NCBI RefSeq assembly: GCF_000264905.1
Contig: NW_006763143.1
Coordinates: 853,224 to 917,223, forward strand
Reading direction: 5' to 3'
Length of the DNA: 64,000 bases
Source of the DNA: Stereum hirsutum FP-91666 SS1
Taxonomy: Eukaryota > Basidiomycota > Agaricomycetes > Russulales > Stereaceae
Shown here piece after piece: positions 23,871-33,874 of the stretch. The notes beneath the pieces are model-generated. The model saw nothing but the letters and a program-made list of their open reading frames with translations. It was not told the origin of the DNA and made no database searches. The first letter of the stretch is position 1. Each line of letters opens with the position of its first letter. Made by a program: the position numbers and the translations under genes.

Positions 23871-26800
23871 CTACTTCCCATGTAGGGTCCGTCGTGCAGC
23901 GGCGTTAGTTAGGTCCCGTTCGGTTCGTAAGGTGTCTTGGTGCTCTTCTCCCAGTACGTTCCTTTGTAACACCAGCACCTTCTTATATAGCTCCTCCGCC
24001 TCCTGATACCGGTCTTGACCATGAATTGCGACCACCAAGCCATACTCGGTATCCAAAGTGTCCGGATGCTCCTCTCCGAGAACTGTCCTCCGCACCGCCA
24101 ACACTCTTCGACACATCTTCTCTGCCTCCGCATACCGACCCTGATTACTGACTGCAAGTGCCAAGTCATGCTCAGTGACCAAGGTCTTTGGATGCTTGTC
24201 TCCAAGAATGGTTCTCCGCGCCACTAACACATTTTGATACAACTCCTCTGCCTCTGCATACCGACCCTGATCATTGACCATGGCAGCCAAAAAATGCTCT
24301 GTGAGCAAAGTGTCCAGATGCTGATCTCCGAGAACTCTCCTCTGTGCCACTAACACGTTTCGAAAGCGCAGTTCTGCTTCTGCGTGCCGCCCCTGAGTAC
24401 CAAGTGTGACAGCCAAGTTATGTCTGGCGAGCAAAGTGTCTGGATGAAGGTCTCCGAGGACTGTCCTCCGTGTTTCCACCACTACTCGATACAGCTCCTC
24501 TGCCTCCGCATACCGACCCTGGCTCTCGACCGCGATAGCCAAGTTATAGTTGGTCAGCAAAGTATTCGGATGCTTACCTCCGAGGACTGTCCTCCGCCCC
24601 GCCAAAACTTTTCGATACAACTCCTCTGCCTCCACACACCGACCCTGCTTGTAGACCATGTTTGCCAAGTTATGCTCGGTGCACAAAGTGTCCAAATGCT
24701 CAGCTCCGAGAGCTGTCCGCTGTGCCACCAGCACTCTTCGCAACAGCTCTTCTGCCTCCGCATGCCTTCCCTGAGTACCAAACATGACAGCCAAGTCATG
24801 CTCGGTATGCGAAGTGTCTAGATTTTTGTCTCCAAGTGCTTCCCTCCTTGCCTCCAACACTATTCGAAACAACTCCTCTGCCTCCTCATACCGACCCTGC
24901 TTATCAAGTGTGACAGCCAAGTTATGCTTGGTGTGCAAAGTGTCTGGATGCTCATCTCCAAGGCTTGTTCTCCGTGTTTCCAACACTCTTCGATACAATT
25001 TGTTTGCCTCCTCATGCCGGCCCTGCTTATCGACTGTGACAGCCAAGTGATGCTCAGTGCTCAAAGTGTCCAGATGCTTGTCTCCGAGAGCTGTCTTTCG
25101 TGCTGCTAACACTCTATGATATAACTTCTCTGCCTCTGCAGACCGACCCTGAGCATTGACCATGTCGGCCAATTTATGCTCGATGTGCCAAATGTCTGGA
25201 TGTTTGTCTCCAAGAACTGCCCTCTGTGCTGCCAACACTATTCGATACAGCATCTCTGCCTCCACATGTCGACCCTTATTATTGATCATGTCAGCTAATT
25301 TGTGCTCGGTGTGCAAAGTGTCTGGATGTTCATCTCCAAGAACTGCACTCCGTGCTGCTAACACTTTCCGATACAATGCCTCTGCCTCCACACGCCGACC
25401 CTGATCATCCACTATGGTAGCCAAATGATGCTCGGCGAGCAAGGTGTCCGGATGCCTATATCCGAGAACCACCCTCTGTGTTCCCAACACTCTTCGAAAC
25501 AGTTCCTCTGCTTCCGCAGACCGGCCCTGATTACCGACTGTGAGTGCCAATTCATACTCGGTCGACAAAGTACTTGGATGCTCATCTCCGAGGACTATCT
25601 TCCGTGCTGCTAACACTTTTCGATACAACTCCTCCGCCTCTGCATACCGACGCTGCATATTACATGTGACAGCCAAGTTATGCTCAGTATGTAAAGTGTC
25701 TGGATGTTTATCTCCAAGTACTGTCCTCTGTGCTTCCAAAACTCTTCGATTCATCTGCTCTGCCTCTGCATATTGACCTTGCCTGCAGACTGCAAATGCT
25801 AGATGGCTTTCAATAAGCAGGAGATCTGCTTTGTCATCTTGGGGCAATTCAGAGCGTCCTATGAGCACTTCTCTGCACATGTGCTCTACCTTTGCCCACT
25901 GATGTTGAAAGAGGAGCGACTCAATCATACCCTTGGCCGCCCGTAACGTGTCTGGATTTTCCCACCCTAGAACAACTCTGCGTGCATTCAAGACCTTGCT
26001 GAATATTTCCTCAGCCGCAGAGTACCTCTTTTGTTCAAGGATAGCTTGTGCCAAGTTATACTCGGCCTGCAAAGTGAATGAGTAGACACCTGGAATCTGT
26101 CTATCCATAGCAAGAACTTGGCGGAAGGATGCTTCCGCTTCTCCGTACCTATGTTGTTCCAGAAGCGAGAGCGCAGATTGATAGATCTGCAGTCTCCGTG
26201 CTTCTGTGACGGGAGAGATCCTGGTGCGTGCAGTAGAGAGTAACTTTCGGAATGGATTGCTGGGTGGGTTTCGACGTCCTAGCTGGCTATCTGCATAGTT
26301 TCCAGGGAAGGACAAAACAGAACCCCTTCGGTCACTTGGTGAGATCGATTCGCTTTCGAAGATGGAAGGCTGCACACGTCCTGCACGCGCAAACGAATGA
26401 GTATGTATGGGCGTGACATGAACATTGTTAATACGCACTCAGTTTGACCGTGGAGACCTTGCCCAGTTCGCGGGAACCAACGACCCTGACCACATTCGAC
26501 ACTTTCTCGGTGACTACATCTGTGAGAAGATAGCGGTCTGTGTGCGCTTTGATTACGCCCGCTTGGTCCCAGTCATCGTGCTCGATGGCTTGCATGCCCT
26601 GAGCAACAGAGAAACGAAAATAGAGGTCGGGAACCTCTTTGTAACGTAGCTCTGCTTCGTTTGCAGTGCTTTCACAATCGAGAGCTATTCTCAACAAAAC
26701 AACCTTCAGGTCTGCAGATGCAGGAGCCAATTGTCCAGATCCGAGGCTGACGATGCAGCTGACGTGGCGCTCTGGGAAGTTTCTGTAAGCTTCCTCCAAG

Positions 26801-27595
26801 AGCATTTCAAGCGGGTTGTTACACCCAAGACCACCATCAACGAAAGGCTCTTTGTGTGAGCCTATCAAAACAGGCTTGAACAGCGAGGGCAGAGCAGATG
26901 TCGCACGCGCGGCTTGCCAGATCGTGCAATCGTAGCTTTCGTCCACGCCAGTACCGTCGACATAGGTACGAAAGAGTTGAGGAGTGGCCGGAGCTACGTG
27001 ATGGGCCGACATAGCACAAACAAAACTGCAGAGCGCGTGTTAGGGAAGAGCCTACAAGGAATGCACGGAATTCTCACACTTTGCAATCCGACGGGGCCGC
27101 CATCATCCTCGTCTCGCTATTTCCGGTTTTTGCTCGAATAATGAGTTTCAGAACTTCCTCGAGCTTTGAAGTCTTGTACTGCTGCGCGCCAGCCCATTTG
27201 GGATCCGAGAAAACTTGCTCGGAGAGGGAGACGTAGGACTTGATCGCTTCGTCGACAGTCATTCGTAAGCGCCCTAGGAAGAGAGCGACGATTCTGATTC
27301 CGATTCTTGTGAGTGAATCATGGTCTGTTTGGGGAGAATGGTCCGAACGCACCCTCCAGTATTAGACCCAGCTATCATATCGAACCATTCGCATGGACGT
27401 GGAACAGATTCGAGGTTGTTCTGAACCTGCAGTCGCTCCATCATCTCCCGCAGGATGTATAACTCTGATAGACCTCGTATCCCGCCTCCGTCTGCATAGT
27501 AGTCAGACACCAACCTCAGTGACTATGCTTGATCGGTTGGCATATCTGGTAGAAGACGTACCACAAGAAAGTAGTCGTAACCCGCGAGGTGGCAT
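23871..27595 (-). CDS. Patatin-TPR protein without NB-ARC (NLR-like architecture, altered nucleophile motif)
   Basis: Five exons, 27595-27562, 27491-27353, 27293-27078, 27025-26439 and 26380-23871, give 1161 residues. The N-terminal patatin-like phospholipase domain (about 1-320) has the oxyanion motif DGGGIRG at 12-18, CKVFVCAMS, and the catalytic-type Asp in VDGGLGCNNP. The nucleophile elbow, normally GTSTGG, reads GSNTGG, so Asn stands at the Ser position. A linker of about 65 residues follows. Then 18 kinesin-light-chain-type TPRs of 42 residues run to the C-terminus. In fungal NLR-like receptors an NB-ARC or NACHT switch usually sits between patatin and TPR; none is present. It may be a pseudoenzyme, a decoy, or a partner of a full receptor. 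Exon phases all close, so the loss of the switch domain is not a model error. Confidence 0.85.
23915..26200 (-). repeat. Tandem 126-bp repeats encoding 18 TPRs
   Basis: Eighteen 42-codon units each contain a version of RYAEAEELYRKVLAARRTVLG followed by HPDTL and TEHNLAV. The inner units (about 24000-25780) are very alike in DNA as well as protein, while the first three (25780-26200) are diverged. Such arrays change copy number by unequal crossing over. Confidence 0.92.
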
Positions 27596-28041
27596 AGCGT
27601 TTCGTCGTACGAGTCAAAGATCAGATCAGAAAGGCGTGGAAGAAATCACGGTGGTGAAAGTCAGAGTTCTGGTTGCGTCCATTTTAGGTTCATGGCAGTA
27701 CAGCACAAGCGTCTAATACGAGTATCGCCTTAGTAGAGTAGAGCCTCTCACGCAACCCAAGGAAGAGCAAAAAATGACGATAAAAATGTACATAAGTATA
27801 CCAGCAATTAGGAGCTTGTTACTAGGTCTTGCAAGTAAGGTCGGTGGCAGTCGACTACATATACTTATGTAGTCGGTGGCAGAAGCGTTCTCAATGAGAC
27901 CCACCAAGGCGGCGCTCAAGATACAAGAGTTTACCCACGGTGCCGCCACGCGACCACTGTAACGCACTCCATTTGTGGCGCCACGCTCGTTTCTCTCCGA
28001 CCACGACCATCCGCAACTCAGATTTAGAGTAAATCACATCC
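27596..28041. promoter_or_regulatory. Divergent promoter of the patatin-TPR gene and ESS2
   Basis: The 446-bp interval separates two head-to-head start codons. It contains a compact symmetric element at 27841-27882, listed separately. No coding exon is supported here. Confidence 0.5.
27841..27882. repeat. Palindrome flanked by direct repeats in the divergent promoter
   Basis: GACTACATA (27853-27861) and its exact complement TATGTAGTC (27866-27874) are parted by TACT. The decamer TCGGTGGCAG occurs on both sides, at 27841-27850 and 27873-27882. The layout suggests a binding site for a dimeric regulator or the footprint of a small insertion. Confidence 0.7.
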
Positions 28042-29798
28042 ATGTCGTCCACTCCACGAGCTTCAGCCCTTACCACCACTTCTTCTTCCTCAACTGTAAA
28101 CGAACCTCGTTCGCTAAACCGTCAAGTCATCCTCGACGAAGACGAATACACCGCCGCCCTCTCCCAAATCATCGCCCGCGACTTCTTCCCTTCCCTCGTC
28201 CACCTCGACGCCACAAACGACTACCTCGACGCTCTCAACTCCAACGACCCCAATCTCATCACCGCCTCCGTTCGTCGACTAGAACAACTCAACGACAACG
28301 GCACCACGCCCGGTCCTTCGAGTCGTCGGACTCACACCACACGCAACAGGCCATGGCAGACTCCGTCCGAGACGCCTTATGCTGCTGGGACCTCGGAGAC
28401 GCCACTACATACACCCCGAACCGAGGTAGGAGATATGGATGTTGATGGGCTGGATGGTCGACCGTCTAAACGCGCACGCTATGATACGGACCTCTCGCTC
28501 GATGCGTTTCAATCGCGATACACCTCGGAAGACAACTCGAGCTTTACGCATATATTGCATGAGGAGAATAAGAGGCGGAAGGAGAAGTATGGTTGGGCTT
28601 GGGAGGCGCAGAGGAAGGTGGAGGCGATGAGGGAGAGGATGATCGAGGGAAGGGAAAGGGCGCTGCTGGAGGGTCCGAAGCAGGGTGAGGTGATTGGAGT
28701 CAAAGAGAAGTTGAGGATAGAGGCACCGGTGCCGCGAGGACTGATTACTGCTGGTGCTGAGGGGTCAAATGGTAAAGAAGGAGACGAGGGCGAAGGGGAA
28801 CAGAGGAACGACGATGGAGGTGACGGGGATGACAAGGGTAAGCAGGTCATTCTGAAAGCTGGCGAGGAGGAAGGCGTAGTGGATGTTATGGCCCCGAAGA
28901 AGGATAAACGCTCGGCTGGTGTCGACGGTTGGTCTTTCAAAACCCGTAACAACTTTATGTTCTCTCCCGATGCCGACATCTCCCCATACGATCCCTCGAG
29001 CTCTGCCTGGCGAGACTCCAAATTGCAACCCGATCCAAAGTTTATCAAACATGGGAACACACGCATGCCTGAGCACGAGGAGTCACCGTCTTCACATGTC
29101 GGTAGAGGAGCATCTGAGCCTCCAAGCCCAACGAGGAGTAGGATCGACGCTGCTATCGCTGGAACACCTTGTACGTCTGGTCATCCTATTCATTCTTTAC
29201 ATTAGATACTGACAACACCAATCCAGACCGTCCCAAATCACCCGGTGTCAACTCCTTCTCCTACGTCCCCTCCCTCCCCTCCCCTACACCCTCCCAACTC
29301 GGTCCCGCCGCCGTCAAACAACTCATGACCCTCGGAACCCTCACCGGAACCCCACGCATTCTCTCCCAACCCACCGATCTCGCCGACATGATCGAGCCAC
29401 CCACCCCATTCCGTATCAACGAGCCCTCAGCCCGCGAGAACCTATCGCACAGACTATCCAACACCGCAGCGAAGAGCCTACGTGCGAAAGCCAATCTTCT
29501 GAACCGTAAGAGTGGCGGTGGCGGGCGCAGTAGCGGTGGCGCAGGTGTGGGAGGAAGGGGTGACATGGCTCCTCCGTCGTGGACGCCGAAGAGAGCAGAA
29601 GCACAGGGAGGTCTGACGCCGGCTGCGAAGCGGTTATTAGATAGGACTACGATGGGTTCTGCGGCGGCGAGGAGGGCGGAGGCGATGAGCAGGATGGCGG
29701 GGTGGGAGGGGTCAGGGTCAGATAGGAGGACTGGGAAGGAGAAGGACTTGAACAGGGTGAGGTGGACACCTACGCCGAGTCCGGTGACGAGGAAGTGA
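28042..29798 (+). CDS. ESS2: Nuclear splicing-associated protein ESS2/DGCR14 (Bis1)
   Basis: Two exons, 28042-29170 and 29227-29798, join in frame over a 56-nt intron, 566 residues. The start matches the family: ILDEDEYTAALSQIIARDFF followed by PSLVHLDATNDYLDAL. Also conserved are the ENKRRKEKYGWAWEAQRKVE helix, the WSFKTRNNFMFSPD block and the C-terminal SRMAGW region. ESS2 proteins are nuclear and associate with late spliceosomal C complexes. The middle has a low-complexity acidic Gly/Asp/Glu linker. The 5' end lies 446 bp from the patatin-TPR start codon on the other strand. Confidence 0.93.
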
Positions 29799-30011
29799 GG
29801 GTGTGGTTAGGGACTTGGTCGAGGTGCAGGTATACACGTCCTCGGCCTGGTAGTCTTTGTGCGTTGTGGGTGACTTTTAGAATCTTTGGGGGTTGGATTT
29901 AGCATGTTGTGCAGTTCGTTCACTCCATTCTCGCGTATATATCCATAAAAGCGTCAAAGGGCAGGACGGACTACATCGAGGAATCCAACCATGTAATCTA
30001 CATGTATACTA

Positions 30012-31090
30012 CTACGAATCGCCTCCTACCTTCCGCCGTTTCGCCTCCGGTCTATCTTCATCCTCTCCCTCTGCTGTCCTAGTCTTAGCAACGCTCTTGG
30101 CACCAAGATCTGGTTTCGACCCGGCGTCATCCTTTGGCTTTGTCTCCACCGGTTTCGATGAAGCTGGCTTGGCCCCTGCTGGTTTTGGTTTCTTCTTCAT
30201 CACGACGCCCTTCAGGGGCTTTTTGGAATCCTTCTTAGCAGCAACGGTCGGTGCTGGCTTCTTCACTATGGACGATGTAAACGTCGTGGGGGAGATATTG
30301 GTGGCGGAGGGTTTAGAAGCGGAGGCAGAATCAATAGGTGGAGAGGCGGCTGGGGCGGCTATTGGTGGCGACTTCACAATAACCCTTGACGCGATGGCTC
30401 TAGGGTTTTCGTGAGTGGGAAATTGACCAGAAGAGACAAGTGAACGAACATACTCTCTGAATCCACGAACCTCCTCTCCGTCGCGCTCTTTCCGCTGTCG
30501 TTCCTCTTCCTCCTGCTGTTCCCTGACCGAATCGAGGAACATAATCTCGTCCTCCTCAAGCGCCCGAAATTGATTCGCAAGCTTCGTCTTCTCCTCCCAT
30601 TCTTCCTGCTTTGCGGCCTACGAGAACCCAGGCATCATACATACGAGCTCGCGAAGGGGGAGCAGCTGCCTGTGTAGCTAGCTGATGAATGACGCGCTTA
30701 CTTTGTTGGCAGCCAATTTCTGCCAACACCGCCATCACGCGAGGAGATGGGAGGGAGAGGGACGGGGTTCGTAAGCCCGTGGTAAAGCTGTTAGTTGCGG
30801 TGCAATAACGAAGGACACGAGATGGAGGACATACCTCTGCTAGACTACGACCATCATATATCTCTTCCTGTTGCTGTGGCGGAGGCTCTTGGCCTAACCT
30901 AGTGGGTTAGAGTTCCGCAGGTGAGACACTTGGACAGCTGTGCGCGATTCCCGACAGCTAGGGAATACCTAGCGTATGCTGCTTTCCACTGCTCTTCGCG
31001 TCGTGCTTTGGCGGTTTCGAGGTCTGTTTGGGAGACGAAGCGAGAGCCGACGGAACCGGTGGAGATGGATGGAATTGCGTCGTCGGCCAT
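30012..31090 (-). CDS. NIP30/FAM192A-domain nuclear protein (PSME3-interacting type)
   Basis: Five exons, 31090-30969, 30898-30835, 30719-30702 (18 nt), 30617-30454 and 30399-30012, give 251 residues. The conserved NIP30 region includes SRFVSQTDLETAKARREEQW, the short EEIYDGRSLAEKLAANKAAK and FRALEEDEIMFLDSV. The C-terminal half is a Lys/Pro/Ala-rich tail with likely nuclear localisation signals (KKDSKKPLKG and EAKRRKVGG). In animals the family member binds the nuclear proteasome activator PA28-gamma; the fungal role is unknown. The last intron (30400-30453) is 54 nt and in frame, so skipping its removal would add 18 residues. Its GTATGT donor argues that it is removed. Confidence 0.85.
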
Positions 31091-31427
31091 AGTCAATGCT
31101 GGAAGAAAGCACGAATATCAACAAGCACAAGTATGGGACACTTTGTCCTGCGTGTGTTTTGCGAAGGGGCGTGGGTGATGGACAAGAATAGAGCGGATGA
31201 AGCGATGACAATTAGCAAACGAACTTGTCATAGTCCGGCTGCCGGGAGCCGCCCGCCGAAGCGCTGGCTGTTCAGAGCGAGCTGCGAGATGACTTACGGT
31301 CGACCGCCGAGCTGAGACGGTTTCTGCTCGGTCTCTCCCTCCACAGCGCTCTCCCCGCTCCCTTTCTTCCCTCCCCATCCGCTCTCTTCGTCCTCCGGGT
31401 TATATAAATATATACTATATCTGGGAA
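31091..31427. promoter_or_regulatory. Divergent promoter of the NIP30 and Srf1-like genes
   Basis: Head-to-head start codons are 337 bp apart. An AT block, TATATAAATATATA at 31401-31414, lies only 14 bp before the Srf1 ATG, so it may be a TATA box with a very short leader or simply leader sequence. Confidence 0.5.
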
Positions 31428-32999
31428 ATGGTCGACAATGTCCGCTCTCAGTCTCCCCTCTCCAGCGCAGACTCTCAGTTCGCTCGCGCCAGCACGCTCA
31501 GCCACCATGCAACTATAAGGACCGTCGTCACATCTCCCCGTATGTTTCGCTTTCCATCTTGATTCGTGGTGCAACAGACTGATGGGCCAGCTTCAAAATC
31601 AGCGTGGGCTAAAGATGAGCCACCCTCACCTACCGGAACCATCCATGGTCATGCTCCTTCGTCCAGTACAGTCGCAGGGACAAGTTCTTCACCAGACTTC
31701 AGACAAGCCGACGCTTCCTCCGTTCAATCCTCTGCGTTACAGCAAGAGGACGAGCCCTCACGATGGTGGAGCTTCGCCCGAAACGTCAATCGTCCATCCG
31801 CCTCTCCATTCCCCCTCGGATCCACTTACCGTCAACATACCTCCCGTCCAGAGAAGAAACTCACCATCTCATCCTGGCGTTCCTCATCACAAACAGCCCG
31901 TCAAGAGCAACAACCACCACCACAATCACCCATTGATATGGAGCAGGACGATGCTCTTCGAGAAAAGGAGAATCGGCTGCAGATAGCTCTGCCACCTCCA
32001 CCCGCCGCCCCCAACACAATATCTCAGAGTCGGACACCGGGGTGGGATGTACCTTGGACACCGAGAGCGGATGGTGTGAGCGATTATCTGTCTCATGGGC
32101 AGTATGAGCCGCTGGACCCTGATCACAGTAGGGAGGCTGGCTTGCGGGAATCTCTTACAAAGGCCAAACCTGGCTGGGCTGGGATGAGACAACGTGCGAG
32201 GAGATATCTGCTTTCGAACGTTTATGTTCCGTTGGTGCGTCACTATAATTTGCACACACGTCTTTGTTATCGGATTCCTGTGCTAACACTTTCGTTCTCA
32301 GATCTTCCGGATGTCTAACCTTAGTCTGACGAGTGCTGCACTTGCTGTCGCCATTCGCATCCGGCACGAGGAGGAAAAGCGTGGAGTCATGGGTATCATG
32401 GGTAGTTCCCCGTATGTCCTTTCGTCGCTCCGTTTTTGCCCGCAAATTGATGTCTACCTGCTTGGGCGTAGAACATTGGTCGTTATCTTTGCGCCGGTCA
32501 CTCTTCTACACGTCCTAGTATCCATATATGTGAGGTCTCCTGTCATCGAGATATGATATCAGGCTCATTTCGTTCCCCGACTTAGCTCGAATATTTTGGA
32601 CGACCACTCGGCCTCTGGCGCACTTCTGCCAAACTCGCTAACACCCTAACGGAAGTTCTCGCCATCTGCGCGTGGGCCGCCGCCCTATCCCTGTGTTTCG
32701 ACAATTTCTTCACCTCCACAATCCCATGCGCTCATGCCTCATCCGTGTCCTGGTACAGCAGCATCGGTCGGGCCATCAGTCCCGTCGGAGATCTCGGAGG
32801 CGTCGAGGGTACATTCGGAGAGGCGCTCTGTGACGAACAGCTCGCGTTGATCTGCCTCGTCGGTGTTGGCCTCATTATGTACTGCTTCAATCTGGTGATC
32901 AGCCTCTTCCGAATATTCGAGAAAGTCAAGTACCATCATGCGCCGGAGTTATGGCCCAGCACGTCCGGACATCGATTCACGCATCATGCACGACCATGA
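31428..32999 (+). CDS. SRF1: Srf1-like multipass membrane protein (regulator of phospholipase D)
   Basis: Five exons, 31428-31539, 31591-32234, 32302-32411, 32472-32529 and 32586-32999, give 445 residues. A long hydrophilic N-terminal part ends in a basic RQRARRYLLSNVYVPL segment. Four membrane helices follow. Features shared with yeast Srf1 are FGRPLGLW after the second helix, a Cys-containing CDEQLALI before the last helix, and an exit motif FRIFEKV. In yeast, Srf1 regulates phospholipase D (Spo14). I identify it by topology and these short motifs, so the orthology is likely but not proven. The intron after residue 37 was set at CCAG/CTTC because the nearer acceptor would bring a stop into frame. 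Confidence 0.75.
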
Positions 33000-33874
33000 C
33001 TCCCTCCCCTTTCAGCGACCCGTTCGACTATCCGTGTACAATAGAACCTGTTCTTCCCTTGACAGGCATACCCATTCTTTCATTCTCTACCAGCGTTAAT
33101 GTTTTACCGCCTTTTTCTTACACCTTTTCCTTCCAGTCGCTCTTTCGTCCCTCTTATTCCTTTATTCCCTCCAATGTCTGGTAATTTATCCGCTTTCATC
33201 CACTGCATCCTGTAGCCTTTTACGTGTCTTCACTTTTCCCATCTTCATCTACATAGTTCACGTCTTTATGTCTTCCCTTCCTGTGTCTACGATTATCGCC
33301 AAAGTAACTATCATCACTGAAGGACGCTCACACTTATTCCACACATTGCCACCCTTCTGCTCTTTCCCTCCCTCATTTCAACTTCCCAGCTATCGCTCCT
33401 CGCTTCTTCACCCTCATTCCTCCATCAGAATCATTGCTACAAGCACGGCGGTTGTACGATACGATAGCATTGAGGACGACGACTCACCTCATCACACACA
33501 CTTTACGTGCGCATCCAATGTTTACTGCAGTCATCCAAGGGTTACGCTACGGTTTATTTCCTGTATTAATCCTCTGCGTATCCAACCTCGTCTTGCTGTC
33601 GACTCTTCTAATCAGAATGCTTCTCAATTTTCAACGTCTCCGTCCTGCAATGAAGCTTGATATCTCGTTTGACCATAACATATCGAACTGTGGCCCAACT
33701 GTGGCCACCTATCGGCGAAACTTCTCACCACCAACACACCGTGCGCTCAAAATAGCAAGTCACATACTGCGTTCGGTTATCGTGCGTCCCAAAATATTGC
33801 GCCATCGGAACAGGCGTTGATAGCCTCAGCCTGTTTCTCCATTTGATCACCATGTCGCCTCTTCCGCCGCTACT
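33000..33874. other. Intergenic region, no gene seen
   Basis: Pyrimidine-rich 3' UTR of the Srf1-like gene, then promoter of the transporter gene. Small open frames here lack any domain. No RNA gene evident. Confidence 0.5.

Noticed and set aside
23761..24006. Plus-strand frame starting just right of the first MITE
   Set aside because: It runs into the antisense of the TPR array and has no domain.
24000..25780. Regular 126-bp repeats could suggest a satellite or CRISPR-like array
   Set aside because: They are codon-phased TPR units inside one open frame, and the genome is eukaryotic.
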